A stretch of DNA of 64,000 nucleotides from an uncultured Lachnospiraceae bacterium (GCA_902797025.1 CADBRN010000020.1:27499-91498); one strand, 5' to 3'. Numbered from the stretch's first letter, positions 1-9,072 are shown. Notes: generated from the sequence alone by a model not told the origin. Program-made: numbers and translations.

Positions 1-2
1 AG

Positions 3-275
3 GTCACATTCCCGATGGCTCTTCCGGGCATTGCGGTGGCAACCCTTTACACATTCCTCGGATCCATGGAGGAGGCACAGGGAACCATGCTTGTCGGACT
101 CGGAAAGATCCAGACCATGCCGGTCGCTATGTACGGCATCGTCCTTGATTCTTCCGCAGTACAGATCGGCGCCGTCTTCGCGATTCTTCTGATCATCCCG
201 TCCGCGGTCATGATCTTCGCGATGCGCCGCTATATCGGACCGGAAGCGATCTCCGGCGGCTTCAAGATGAAATAA
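3..275 (+). CDS. ABC transporter permease, C-terminal part (cut by window start)
   Basis: The reading frame is open from the first bases and ends in TAA at 273-275, so only about the last 90 residues are present. They contain two hydrophobic segments and end in a basic and polar tail typical of the last membrane helix of a binding-protein-dependent permease. The ATPase gene follows after about 60 bases in the same direction, and a binding protein and another permease come next. It is therefore probably one of the two membrane subunits of that importer. The substrate cannot be read from this fragment; the downstream phosphodiesterase suggests a glycerol-phosphate compound. Confidence 0.75.
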   Translation, partial: VTFPMALPGIAVATLYTFLGSMEEAQGTMLVGLGKIQTMPVAMYGIVLDSSAVQIGAVFAILLIIPSAVMIFAMRRYIGPEAISGGFKMK

Positions 276-333
276 TCAGTTACTGATACGCAGCTGTCAA
301 CAACGCAGCCTTCAGATGAGGTGGGGATATAAA

Positions 334-1314
334 ATGAATGTACCAGAACGCAAAGTAAAACTGAAAATCGCCGATATGGCAAAGAAATACCCGAACGGTG
401 ACGGTGTCGAGCATATCAACCTTGATATCTACGAGGGTGAGATCGTCACACTGCTCGGACCGTCCGGATGTGGAAAGACGACAATCCTTCGTGCGATCGG
501 CGGATTCCATGATATTACAGACGGAGATATCCTGATCGACGGTAAATCGATCGCCGGCCTTCCGCCGGAAAAACGTCCGACCGCGATGGTGTTCCAGAGC
601 TATAACCTCTGGCCGCACATGACGATCTACGAGAACCTTTCCTACGGACTGAAGCTCCGCAAGATTCCGAAAGCGCAGATCGATGAGGACATCAAGAAAA
701 TTCTTCAGCTTGTCTCCATGCCGGGATGTGAGAAGAAATATCCGAACCAGCTTTCCGGAGGCCAGCAGCAGCGTATCGCGATCGCGCGTTCTCTTCTTCT
801 GAAACCGGAACTGCTTCTTCTGGACGAGCCGTTCTCGGCTCTGGACGCGAAGATCCGTCAGCAGATGCGTGAGGAGCTGAAAAAGATTCAGAGTGACCTC
901 GGCATCACAGTCGTCTTCGTCACGCATGATCAGGAGGAAGCGATGGCGCTGTCGCACCGCATCGTTGTCATGAACAAGGGCGTGGTCGCACAGGTCGGAA
1001 CGCCGACCGAGATCTATGACCATCCCGCGGACCGCTACGTCGCATCCTTCATCGGCGAGATGAACTTTATCGATATCGACGATCAGACGATCGCCGTCCG
1101 GCCGGAGAATCTGTCTCTGGATCCCGAGGCGAAGGGAGATCTGAAGGCGACGGTGCGGACGATCATGGTTCTGGGTCATTACGTACAGGTTACCGTACAG
1201 CACGGGGATACGGTGCTGAAGAGTTTCGTCGACCGTGAGGTCAGCGACAGACTGAGCGTAGGCGATGAGGTTTCTCTTGAGATCGGAACCCACCACGTAT
1301 TTGCGAAAGAGTGA
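334..1314 (+). CDS. ABC importer ATP-binding protein (MalK/UgpC/PotA-like)
   Basis: This is the ATPase subunit that powers solute uptake. The nucleotide-binding domain has Walker A GPSGCGKTT near residue 42, the signature LSGGQQQR, Walker B LLLLDEPFSALD and the switch histidine in VTHDQEEAM. The remaining 90 or so residues form a TOBE-like regulatory domain with the motif AVRPENL, as in the spermidine, iron and maltose/glycerol-phosphate groups. An in-frame ATG lies at 316, but the purine-rich stretch GAGGTGGGG at 318-326 precedes the ATG at 334, which I prefer. It sits between a permease fragment and the binding-protein gene, so it belongs to one operon. The substrate class is inferred from context only. 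Confidence 0.93.
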   Translation: MNVPERKVKLKIADMAKKYPNGDGVEHINLDIYEGEIVTLLGPSGCGKTTILRAIGGFHDITDGDILIDGKSIAGLPPEKRPTAMVFQSYNLWPHMTIYENLSYGLKLRKIPKAQIDEDIKKILQLVSMPGCEKKYPNQLSGGQQQRIAIARSLLLKPELLLLDEPFSALDAKIRQQMREELKKIQSDLGITVVFVTHDQEEAMALSHRIVVMNKGVVAQVGTPTEIYDHPADRYVASFIGEMNFIDIDDQTIAVRPENLSLDPEAKGDLKATVRTIMVLGHYVQVTVQHGDTVLKSFVDREVSDRLSVGDEVSLEIGTHHVFAKE

Positions 1315-1396
1315 ATATAGGCGGATGAATCCCGCTTATAGATAGAGCCGCCGGATGAAGGCCGGCGGGCACAGCATGAAAGAGAGGAAAGAGAAT

Positions 1397-2620
1397 ATGA
1401 AGGGAAAAAAGGTAGTATCACTGGTGATGGCCGGCGCTATGACAGCGGCTCTTCTTGCAGGATGCGGCAGCAGCGCATCGAAGAGCACGAGCGCGGGAAA
1501 TGACGCAAAGGCAGCTTCTTCCGGCTCCACCGCATCTGCTGCGGGAAATGGCAGCGTTGAGGAGTTCAACCTCTATGCGACCGGATCGGACAATGTCCGC
1601 GCGATCTTCGAGACACTGACCGAAGACTTCAACAACAATTCCGAGTATGCAGGAAAATATAAATGCAATCTGACATTCATGCTCAGCGGAACCGGCGCGG
1701 CTTCCATGACAGACGGTCTGGTCGCTGCTTACAAGGCAAATCAGAAGGATTCCGGATACGATCTGGTCGATCTTTCCGGCGACGACCTCTCCAAGGTCGT
1801 ATCCCAGATCGGCGAGGAGGCATTTGTCAAACTCGACAAGTCCAAAATCCCGAATGCTTCCGGCGTCGAGGCAAAGAGTTCGGTTGCTGCCGATTATGTG
1901 CAGCCGTACCGCGGAACGACTGTCGTTCTTGCATATGATTCGGATAAGGTTACCGATGTTCCGAAGACTTGGGATGATCTGACGAACTGGATCAAGGCAA
2001 ATCCGGGAAGATTTGCTTACAACCAGCCGGGAACCGGCGGCGCGGGCGATTCCTTCGCACGTACCTCTGTTTACAATTACCTTCCGGAAGAAGCATTCAC
2101 ATCGGATGATCCGTCCTGGGAAGATAAGTGGGATGAGGGATTTGATTATCTGAAAGACATTCACTCCTCCATGTACAAATCCGGCGGCGCAGTTGTCTAT
2201 CCGGCGAAGAACCAGGGAACGCTTGATCTCCTGAACCAGGGCGAGATCGATATGTGCCCGAACTGGGCGGATATGGTTCTTTCTCAGAGAAAGAGCGGAC
2301 AGATCAAGGACAGCATCAAGATCGCACAGATCACAGACAAGCCGCTCACCGGCTCTCTCCAGTCTCTGGCGATGCCGACCTTCGGAGCACATCAGGATGC
2401 GGCGTACGCATTCATCAATTATATGCTTTCCGAGGAGGCGCAGCAGACCATGGTTACCGAGATGGCGGCGATTCCGCTGATCGATACCTCCAAGCTTGAT
2501 ATGTCCGGATTTGAGGATCTTGAGAATCTTGACACCACGAACTTCCGCATCCAGTCCATCGGCGCTCTTTCCACCGACTTCAACGAGAGATGGGATAACG
2601 ATATCGCGACCCTCGGATAA
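1397..2620 (+). CDS. ABC transporter extracellular solute-binding lipoprotein (family 1)
   Basis: This is a surface lipoprotein that captures the substrate for the importer. The N-terminus is a lipoprotein signal peptide: basic MKGKK, a hydrophobic stretch, and a lipobox LLAGC that predicts lipidation of Cys23. A Ser/Ala/Gly-rich linker follows, then a periplasmic-binding-protein fold of about 360 residues of the spermidine/iron type. The start at 1397 follows GAGAGGAAAGAG; starts at 1355 and 1376 are possible but would put extra charged residues before the signal peptide. It lies between the ATPase and the second permease. The nearby glycerophosphodiester phosphodiesterase suggests a glycerophosphodiester or related substrate. 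I would not name one from sequence alone. Confidence 0.9.
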   Translation: MKGKKVVSLVMAGAMTAALLAGCGSSASKSTSAGNDAKAASSGSTASAAGNGSVEEFNLYATGSDNVRAIFETLTEDFNNNSEYAGKYKCNLTFMLSGTGAASMTDGLVAAYKANQKDSGYDLVDLSGDDLSKVVSQIGEEAFVKLDKSKIPNASGVEAKSSVAADYVQPYRGTTVVLAYDSDKVTDVPKTWDDLTNWIKANPGRFAYNQPGTGGAGDSFARTSVYNYLPEEAFTSDDPSWEDKWDEGFDYLKDIHSSMYKSGGAVVYPAKNQGTLDLLNQGEIDMCPNWADMVLSQRKSGQIKDSIKIAQITDKPLTGSLQSLAMPTFGAHQDAAYAFINYMLSEEAQQTMVTEMAAIPLIDTSKLDMSGFEDLENLDTTNFRIQSIGALSTDFNERWDNDIATLG

Positions 2621-2652
2621 TTCGTCCGGTTTGCGGTGAAACAGTAGATAAT

Positions 2653-2678
2653 CCGGCGGTCCGGTACCGGGCCGCCGG
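2653..2678 (+). other. GC-rich intergenic hairpin between binding protein and permease
   Basis: Two 12-base arms (CCGGCGGTCCGG and CCGGGCCGCCGG) pair with one G-U wobble around a two-base loop. No T-run follows, so this is more likely an mRNA-stabilising or processing hairpin than a terminator. Such hairpins often follow binding-protein genes and keep their transcript more abundant than that of the permease. That role is inferred here. Confidence 0.5.
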
Positions 2679-2725
2679 GGAACAACCCCGGCCGGCAGGC
2701 CGGGAAAGAGATAACGGGGCAGATA

Positions 2726-3571
2726 ATGAGCAAAGCAGCTAAACAGAAAATCGTGGCGTACGCGATGGTGCTGCCGGCATTCCTGATCGTCATGCTGACA
2801 GTTGCGTACCCGATCGTCAACTCGATTATCCTGAGTTTCAAGGACGAAAAGACGGGCAAATTTACGCTTGACAATTATGCATACTTCTTCACAACGCCGA
2901 ATCAGCTGAAGAATATCCTCTACACGCTGTTCGTTGTTCTTGTGACGGTTGCACTCGCAATCGTAATCGCGTATCTTCTGGCGCTGTATCTGAGATTTAA
3001 CCACAGCCGCATCGCGAAGTGGATCGGAAATCTCTATCTGCTGCCGAGATTCGTACCGGCGATGTGCGCCGTATACGCGATGATCACAATCATCCGCGAT
3101 TCCGGACTGATCAACCGGGTCGGCGCGGCGTTCGGACAGGATTGGAAACTGGGACTTATGTACCACGCGAGCGGCCTGATTGTGATGAACCTCTGGTTCA
3201 ACATCCCGTTCGCTACGATGATGATCGCGGCAGGACTCGGGGCAATTCCGGATTCGATCATCGAAGCGGCCAGAGACGTCGGAGCGGGAAGAATGAAAGT
3301 GTTCCGCGCGATGATTCTTCCGCTTTCCGTAAAGGACGTCGTCATCGCGGCTACATTCGTATACATGTCAAACGTCGGGTCGTTCACAACCCCGTATTTG
3401 ATGGGCGGAAACGCTCCGAAGATGCTCGGTATCGCGTTGTTTGACCAGTTTAACAAGTATCTGGATTACAACCGGTCCGCGGCTCTGTCGGTAATTATGT
3501 TCCTGCTCTGTGCGGTCTCTGCGGTTGTCTATATCCGCACGAACCTGAAGGACAGAGAGTGGGAAGCCTGA
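2726..3571 (+). CDS. ABC transporter permease (PotB/UgpA-like membrane subunit)
   Basis: A 281-residue integral membrane protein with about six hydrophobic helices. The cytoplasmic EAA loop that docks on the ATPase is visible as EAARDVGAGRMKVFRAMILP near residue 180. Length and layout fit the first permease of a family-1 importer, which would pair with the partial permease at the window start. The start follows GGAAAGAGATAACGGGGC. The gene order permease-ATPase-binding protein-permease is unusual, since both permeases normally sit side by side. The phosphodiesterase gene follows after 92 bases. Confidence 0.9.
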   Translation: MSKAAKQKIVAYAMVLPAFLIVMLTVAYPIVNSIILSFKDEKTGKFTLDNYAYFFTTPNQLKNILYTLFVVLVTVALAIVIAYLLALYLRFNHSRIAKWIGNLYLLPRFVPAMCAVYAMITIIRDSGLINRVGAAFGQDWKLGLMYHASGLIVMNLWFNIPFATMMIAAGLGAIPDSIIEAARDVGAGRMKVFRAMILPLSVKDVVIAATFVYMSNVGSFTTPYLMGGNAPKMLGIALFDQFNKYLDYNRSAALSVIMFLLCAVSAVVYIRTNLKDREWEA

Positions 3572-3663
3572 CGTAAAACGGGAAATTATGGACGCAGTGC
3601 CGTTCGCATCGGGAAAACTCCCGGCGGAGGCGCTGCGTTCTTTTGGCGGAAAAGGAGAAGAAA

Positions 3664-4398
3664 ATGACAAGAAATTTCGGACACAGAGGATTCAGTGAGT
3701 GCTATCCGGAGAACACGATGCTCGCCTTTCAGAAGGCCGCTGAGGTGAAGGGATGCGACGGCATCGAAAACGACGTACAGCTGACAAAAGACGGAGAGGT
3801 CGTTGTCTGCCACGATGAGAAGATCGACCGCACCTGCTGTGACGGCGGCACCGGCTTTATCAAAGATTTCACCCTTGCGGAGCTGAAAGCGCATGACTTT
3901 TCGTACCGGTTCCGGGGGCAGTTCGGGAAGAATGAGATTCCGACTCTGCGCGAGTACCTGGAATTTATGAAGACGAATGAGATCGAGACGAACATCGAGC
4001 TCAAGACCGGTGTGTTTGAGTACGAGGGAATCGAGCAGAAGGTGTTTGATCTGCTGAAGGAGTATGACATGATCGACCGGATTATCATCTCCTCCTTCAA
4101 TCATTACAGCGTAATGCGGATGAAACAGATCTGTCCGGAAATCCGCTGCGGACTGCTGTCGGATACGTGGATCCTCGATGCCGGAAAATACGTGAAGGAT
4201 GCCGGCTGTGAATACTATCATCCGTGTTTCCACAACGTGACCGCAAAACTCGCGCCGGAAATTCTTGCACAGGGTGTCGGAATCAATACCTGGACGGTCA
4301 ATGAGGAGTCCGATATTCAGGACATGGTTGACCGGGGCGTGACGACGGTCATCGGCAACAACCCGGAGCGGGCGGCGGCAGTGATCGCAAGAAACTGA
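3664..4398 (+). CDS. Glycerophosphodiester phosphodiesterase (UgpQ-type)
   Basis: Hydrolyses glycerophosphodiesters to sn-glycerol 3-phosphate and an alcohol. The 244-residue protein has no signal peptide, so it should act in the cytoplasm on imported substrate. Family motifs are all visible: HRG at residues 7-9, PENT, the metal-binding pair in IENDVQ, the catalytic histidine in CHDE, the metal-binding ELKTG and the late segment NTWTVNEE. The ATG at 3664 follows AAAAGGAGAAG; an in-frame upstream start would add seven charged residues without a better ribosome site. It closes the importer operon, and this pairing is the main argument that the transporter carries a glycerophosphodiester or glycerol phosphate. 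Confidence 0.93.
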   Translation: MTRNFGHRGFSECYPENTMLAFQKAAEVKGCDGIENDVQLTKDGEVVVCHDEKIDRTCCDGGTGFIKDFTLAELKAHDFSYRFRGQFGKNEIPTLREYLEFMKTNEIETNIELKTGVFEYEGIEQKVFDLLKEYDMIDRIIISSFNHYSVMRMKQICPEIRCGLLSDTWILDAGKYVKDAGCEYYHPCFHNVTAKLAPEILAQGVGINTWTVNEESDIQDMVDRGVTTVIGNNPERAAAVIARN

Positions 4399-4412
4399 AA
4401 GGATACAAAGCG

Positions 4413-4448
4413 GGCGGCAGATACAGCGATATGGCTGGGTCTGCCGCC
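4413..4448 (+). terminator. Possible shared terminator between convergent phosphodiesterase genes
   Basis: A nine-base perfect stem (GGCGGCAGA with TCTGCCGCC) with an 18-base loop fills the 56-base gap between two convergent genes. The bases after it are only moderately T-rich, so intrinsic termination is plausible but not certain. Confidence 0.45.
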
Positions 4449-4454
4449 TCTGTA

Positions 4455-5135
4455 TTAATTGAAACGCGAGTCGAGCACGTGCAGTGCTCCTTTCAGGTTC
4501 CGTGTCGTGATGTTCGTCACGCCGCGGTCAAGAAACGAGGCGATCTCCGTCTCGTCGTTGACGGTCCAGACGGAGATGCCGATCCCCGAATCGGACAGGA
4601 TTTTCTGGAATTCCGGAACCGCGAGTTCATAGTACGCATTTACAGTCCGGATCCCGTGTTTTGTGCAGATTGAGGCGGTCTGCGCAGCCGCTTCACGGAT
4701 GAAGGACGGATCTTTTTTCAGTGTCGCGTAGAGATCCCGTACATACTCCTCAATATTCAGGAAGACACGCGCATGTCCGCGGATCTCCGGACTGGAGGAA
4801 AGCGCGTCCACGTTGAAGGAACCGGAGAAAATCAGCCGGTCTTCCAGGTGGTATTCTTTTGCAAGCTGAAATACGGCGTTTTCGATTCCGTATTCCTTCA
4901 GATCGCAGTTGACGCAGACAGACGGCTTCTGTGCGATCAGGCGGAAGGCCTCCGAAAGAAGGGCGGATTGGTCTGTCACACGGTCGTGTCCGAGTGTGAG
5001 ACGCTGCGAAGCCGGATCCATGCGCACATCCACTTCAAGAGCTCCGATCCCGGATGCGAGTGCGTAGCGCACGAAATCAATCGAATTGTCTTCTGTGTGA
5101 TCTGCACCGGAGTGCGCGGTAATCATCGTATTCAT
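4455..5135 (-). CDS. Atypical glycerophosphodiester phosphodiesterase-like protein
   Basis: A 226-residue TIM-barrel protein of the GDPD family, distinct from and shorter than its neighbour. The metal-binding pair EVDVR, the histidine in GHDR and the late WTVNDE segment remain. The usual HRG near the N-terminus reads HSG, and the PENT motif reads TEDNS, so the arginine that contacts phosphate in the family is missing. The insertion between the histidine and the second half of the barrel is also short. It may have a changed substrate or weak activity. The ATG at 5135 (minus strand) follows AGGGGAC at good spacing. A good promoter lies upstream. Confidence 0.8.
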   Translation of the reverse strand: MNTMITAHSGADHTEDNSIDFVRYALASGIGALEVDVRMDPASQRLTLGHDRVTDQSALLSEAFRLIAQKPSVCVNCDLKEYGIENAVFQLAKEYHLEDRLIFSGSFNVDALSSSPEIRGHARVFLNIEEYVRDLYATLKKDPSFIREAAAQTASICTKHGIRTVNAYYELAVPEFQKILSDSGIGISVWTVNDETEIASFLDRGVTNITTRNLKGALHVLDSRFN

Positions 5136-5186
5136 CTGAAGTCCCCTTTTTTTGTGTTACAAGAATCTGTGATTTGTCGTATCTTA

Positions 5187-5216
5187 TTTATAGGGCATTC
5201 CTTGTATCGGTGTCAA
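5187..5216 (-). promoter_or_regulatory. Sigma-A-type promoter for the minus-strand phosphodiesterase
   Basis: Read on the minus strand, a perfect -35 TTGACA (5211-5216) is followed after 18 bases by -10 TATAAA (5187-5192). The predicted transcript starts about 45 bases before the ATG at 5135. Confidence 0.7.
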
Positions 5217-5315
5217 TAAGCACCTGACGGTTTGTGATGAGACGCCGTTTTTCCGGATGACGCGTCGTTTTTTTCTATGATCGTAAAAACGATTCTGGCG
5301 GCGCCACTGTTAAGA

Positions 5316-5324
5316 TGCTATAAT
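5316..5324 (+). promoter_or_regulatory. Extended -10 promoter for the ABC exporter pair
   Basis: TGCTATAAT is a perfect extended -10 element. No convincing -35 hexamer lies at the right distance, which fits the extended type. The start codon of the first exporter gene is about 32 bases downstream. Confidence 0.6.
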
Positions 5325-5356
5325 GACACAAATTCAGAAAGGATTGGACAAGTAAT

Positions 5357-7105
5357 ATGAAACTACAGGATTTGTTCCGGACGCTCGGGGCGAGTGTCCG
5401 CGAATATAAGCGCGACTCGATTCTCGCGCCGGTATTTATCACGGGAGAGGTGGTTTTCGAATGCCTTATCCCGTTTATTATGGCAAAAATGATCGATCAT
5501 CTGGGAGGAACGGGCATGGGTCCGGTCATCCGCTACGGGCTGCTTCTTCTCATTCTCGCGGCCTGTTCGCTGATCTGCGGTGTTCTGTCCGCCCGCTTTG
5601 CGGCGACCGCGTCGACGGGATTCGCGAAAAATCTCAGACAGGACATTTATTTCCGGATTCAGGATTTTGCGTTTCAGGACATTGATCAGTTTTCCGTGTC
5701 GTCTCTGATCACAAGGATGACGACGGATGTGACAAATGTGCAGAACGCGTTTCAGATGATGATCCGGATCGCTTTCCGCGCTCCGCTGATGCTGATTTTT
5801 TCGGTCGTCATGTGTCTCGCAATCAGCCCGCGGATGTCGCTGATCTTTCTGGCGGCGATTCCGGCTATCGGAATCATTATTTTCCTTATCATGCGGAGGG
5901 TCATCCCGTTTTTCCGGAGAATCTTCAAGAAATACGACCGCATGAACAATTCTGTGGAAGAAAATGTATCCGGGATCCGCGTCGTGAAGGCATTTGTGCG
6001 TGAGGAGTATGAGAAGGAAAAGTTCTGGAAGGCCTCTGAGGAAGTCCGTTCGGATTTCACGGCGGCAGAGAAAATCATGGCGCTTCTCTCTCCGGTCATG
6101 ATGTTTTTCATCTATCTTGTGATGCTGCTTATCTGTGTGATCGGATCGCAGATCATCATTCGCACGAAGGGGGCGCTGCTCACGACCGGTGAGCTGTCGA
6201 GTCTGATGAACTACGGGGTCCAGATTCTCGCGTCGATGATGATGGTCTCGATGGTATTTGTCATGATCACGATGGCGCAGGAGTCCGCGAATCGTATCGC
6301 CGAGGTGCTGCAGCACGAGAGTTCGCTCACCTCTCCGGCAAACGGGCGCACAGATGTGCCGGACGGGAGCATCGTCTTTGATCATGTCTCGTTCCGCTAC
6401 CGGAGAGATTCACACAGCAATGCCCTCTCGGATATCAGCGTGCACATTCCGTCCGGAAGCACGGTGGGCATCATCGGAGGAACCGGATCTTCCAAATCGA
6501 CGATGATCCAGCTGATCCCGCGTCTTTATGATGTGTCTGAGGGTTCGGTGACCGTCGGCGGTCATGACGTCCGGGAATATGATCTCGACTCGCTCCGGAA
6601 CGCCGTCGCCGTCGTGCTGCAGAAGAATGTCGTATTTTCCGGAACGATCCGGGACAATCTGAGGTGGGGCGATGCCGGTGCTTCGGATGAAGAGATACAG
6701 AGAGCCTGTCACCTTGCCTGCGCAGATGAATTCATCGATCAGCTTCCGGATGGATATGATACGAGAATCACACAGGGCGGAACGAATATTTCAGGAGGCC
6801 AGAAGCAGCGGCTGTGTATCGCCAGGGCGCTTCTGAAGAAGCCGAAGGTACTGATTTTTGACGACTCGACGTCCGCGGTGGATACGAAGACGGATGCGGC
6901 CATCCGCCGAGCGATGGCGGAAGAAATTCCGGATACGACAAAGATTATTATCGCTCAGCGTATTTCCTCCGTACAGGACGCGGACCAGATCCTCGTTCTC
7001 GACGACGGAAGAATTGCCGAGTCGGGTACCCATGAGGAACTGTTGGAAAAGCATGGCATTTATCGTGAGATTTATGATTCACAGGTGAAGGGAAAGGAGG
7101 AGTGA
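5357..7105 (+). CDS. Heterodimeric ABC exporter half-transporter, degenerate-site subunit
   Basis: A 582-residue fusion of six membrane helices (about residues 15-300) and an ATPase domain (about 335-575). The ATPase has Walker A GGTGSSKST, signature ISGGQKQR and a Walker B ending LIFDDSTSAVD. In the last motif the catalytic glutamate is aspartate. In heterodimeric exporters such as TM287/288 and BmrCD one subunit has exactly this change, so one ATP site binds but hardly hydrolyses. The partner gene begins two bases after this stop codon. Likely role: export of a drug, lipid or peptide from the cytoplasm or inner leaflet; the substrate is unknown. Confidence 0.92.
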   Translation: MKLQDLFRTLGASVREYKRDSILAPVFITGEVVFECLIPFIMAKMIDHLGGTGMGPVIRYGLLLLILAACSLICGVLSARFAATASTGFAKNLRQDIYFRIQDFAFQDIDQFSVSSLITRMTTDVTNVQNAFQMMIRIAFRAPLMLIFSVVMCLAISPRMSLIFLAAIPAIGIIIFLIMRRVIPFFRRIFKKYDRMNNSVEENVSGIRVVKAFVREEYEKEKFWKASEEVRSDFTAAEKIMALLSPVMMFFIYLVMLLICVIGSQIIIRTKGALLTTGELSSLMNYGVQILASMMMVSMVFVMITMAQESANRIAEVLQHESSLTSPANGRTDVPDGSIVFDHVSFRYRRDSHSNALSDISVHIPSGSTVGIIGGTGSSKSTMIQLIPRLYDVSEGSVTVGGHDVREYDLDSLRNAVAVVLQKNVVFSGTIRDNLRWGDAGASDEEIQRACHLACADEFIDQLPDGYDTRITQGGTNISGGQKQRLCIARALLKKPKVLIFDDSTSAVDTKTDAAIRRAMAEEIPDTTKIIIAQRISSVQDADQILVLDDGRIAESGTHEELLEKHGIYREIYDSQVKGKEE

Positions 7106-7107
7106 AG

Positions 7108-9072
7108 ATGCCGGGACCAATGAGACAGCCGATCAGAGGCGGAAACCGCGGGCCGGGGCATCCGCGCGTTCCCGGAAAGGGAGAAAAGGTGAAGAAGGGA
7201 ACCTTCGGAAGGCTTCTGCGTTACCTTTTCTCGATCTATAAAGGAAGGCTGACGTTTGTGGCGGTCGCCATCATCGTGTCGTCCGTGACCGGAGCGGCCG
7301 CGACGATGTTTGTGCAGAGGCTGATCGATACGTGCATCACGCCGGGAATTCAGAACGGGTTCGGTTCAGTGGCGGGAAGAATGGCGCGCATCCTTGTGAC
7401 GATGGCGGTCATCTACGCCGTATCGGTAATTTCCGCGTTCATCTATACGCAGATCCTTGCGGTGGTCACACAGGGGACACTGAAGAAAGTCCGGGATGAT
7501 ATGTTCAGCCGTATGCAGGATCTTCCGATCCGCTACTTCGACACTCATCCCCGCGGGACGGTGATGAGCACGTATACGAACGATACGGATACGCTCCGTC
7601 AGATGATCGGACAGAGCATCCCGCAGCTGTTCACGGGAGCTTTGACGATCCTCTCGATCGTATTGATCATGCTGTATTACAGCATCTGGATGACGCTTGC
7701 CGTCTTTGCGGCCATCGTTCTGATGACGGCGGTCACGCGGAAAATCGGAGGCGCGAGCGCCTACTTCATGACGCGTCAGCAGAATGCCCTCGCAGCGGAG
7801 GAGGGCTATATTGAAGAGATGATTCAGGGGCAGAAGGTTGTGAAGGTCTTCTGCCACGAGGAGGAAAGCCGGAACGAATTCTCGAAGCTGAACCGGCAGC
7901 TGTTTGAGGACAGTGCGGAAGCGAACCGCGCGGCAAACGTCCTGATGCCGATCCTGGGGAATATGGGAAATATTCTTTACGTGGTTCTGGCAATCGTCGG
8001 CGGTTTTCTGATCGTGCTGCGCGCGAAGAATCTGTCGCTGCGCGGGATCGACGTGGTGACGCTCGGCGTCATCGTTTCCTTCCTCGGTATGGCGCGCCAG
8101 CTTGCGCAGACAATCTCGCAGGTATCCATGCAGGTGTCGATGGTCGCGATGGGACTGGCCGGAGCGGAGCGTATTTTTGAGCTCATCGATGAGAAGCCGG
8201 AGGAGGATCAGGGTTATGTCACACTCGTCAATGTGAAGAAGAACGCGGACGGAACCTTCCGGGAGTCGAAGTCGCAGACGGGAATGTGGGCATGGAAGCA
8301 TTTCCATAAGGCGGACGGGACGACCACCTACGTTCCGCTGGCGGGCGATGTCAGGATGGAGCACGTTGACTTCGGGTACACACCGGAAAAAGAGGTGCTC
8401 CATGATGTCACACTCTACGCGAAGCCGGGACAGAAGATCGCCTTTGTCGGCGCGACCGGCGCCGGCAAAACCACGATCACGAACCTGCTCAACCGCTTCT
8501 ATGACATTCCGGACGGAAAGATCCGCTACGACGGGATCAATATCACGAAGATCCGGAAACCGGATCTCCGCAGATCGCTCGGTATGGTTCTGCAGGATGT
8601 CAATCTGTTCACCGGGACGGTGATGGACAATATCCGGTACGGCCGTCTCGATGCGACCGACGAAGAGTGCATCGCGGCCGCGAAGCTCGCCAATGCCGAT
8701 AGTTTCATCCGCCGTCTTCCGGACGGTTATCAGACCGTGCTCACGGGAAACGGATCCCAGCTCTCACAGGGACAGAGACAGCTTATTTCCATCGCGCGGG
8801 CTGCCGTCGCCGATCCTCCCGTCATGATCCTCGATGAGGCGACTTCGTCGATCGACACCAGGACGGAGGCGCTTGTTCAGCGGGGAATGGACAATCTGAT
8901 GAAAGGCAGGACGGTTTTTGTCATCGCACACCGTCTCTCGACCGTTCGGGACAGTGATGCCATCATGGTTCTTGACCACGGGCGCATCATCGAGCGCGGA
9001 AGTCATGAAGATCTGATCGCGCAGAGAGGTACGTATTATCAGCTTTATACCGGTGCCTTTGAGCTGGAATGA
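7108..9072 (+). CDS. Heterodimeric ABC exporter half-transporter, catalytic-site subunit
   Basis: A 654-residue partner of the preceding half-transporter. A Gly/Arg/Pro-rich cytoplasmic N-terminus of about 35 residues precedes the six-helix exporter domain. The ATPase domain has Walker A GATGAGKTT, signature LSQGQRQL and a canonical Walker B with glutamate (MILDEATSSID). Between the two domains there is an insertion of about 45 residues, rich in charged residues, seen in this subunit type. A GTG at 7102 would overlap the upstream stop. The ATG at 7108 follows GGAAAGGAGG by seven bases and is preferred. The two genes must be translated together. Confidence 0.93.
   Translation: MPGPMRQPIRGGNRGPGHPRVPGKGEKVKKGTFGRLLRYLFSIYKGRLTFVAVAIIVSSVTGAAATMFVQRLIDTCITPGIQNGFGSVAGRMARILVTMAVIYAVSVISAFIYTQILAVVTQGTLKKVRDDMFSRMQDLPIRYFDTHPRGTVMSTYTNDTDTLRQMIGQSIPQLFTGALTILSIVLIMLYYSIWMTLAVFAAIVLMTAVTRKIGGASAYFMTRQQNALAAEEGYIEEMIQGQKVVKVFCHEEESRNEFSKLNRQLFEDSAEANRAANVLMPILGNMGNILYVVLAIVGGFLIVLRAKNLSLRGIDVVTLGVIVSFLGMARQLAQTISQVSMQVSMVAMGLAGAERIFELIDEKPEEDQGYVTLVNVKKNADGTFRESKSQTGMWAWKHFHKADGTTTYVPLAGDVRMEHVDFGYTPEKEVLHDVTLYAKPGQKIAFVGATGAGKTTITNLLNRFYDIPDGKIRYDGINITKIRKPDLRRSLGMVLQDVNLFTGTVMDNIRYGRLDATDEECIAAAKLANADSFIRRLPDGYQTVLTGNGSQLSQGQRQLISIARAAVADPPVMILDEATSSIDTRTEALVQRGMDNLMKGRTVFVIAHRLSTVRDSDAIMVLDHGRIIERGSHEDLIAQRGTYYQLYTGAFELE

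Noticed and set aside
316-333. Longer ATPase start at ATG 316
   Set aside because: The ribosome-site-like GAGGTGGGG lies inside this extension and points to ATG 334.
1418-3166. 582-residue minus-strand open frame across the binding protein and permease genes
   Set aside because: It spans two certain plus-strand genes and their gap; composition is that of a reverse-strand shadow.
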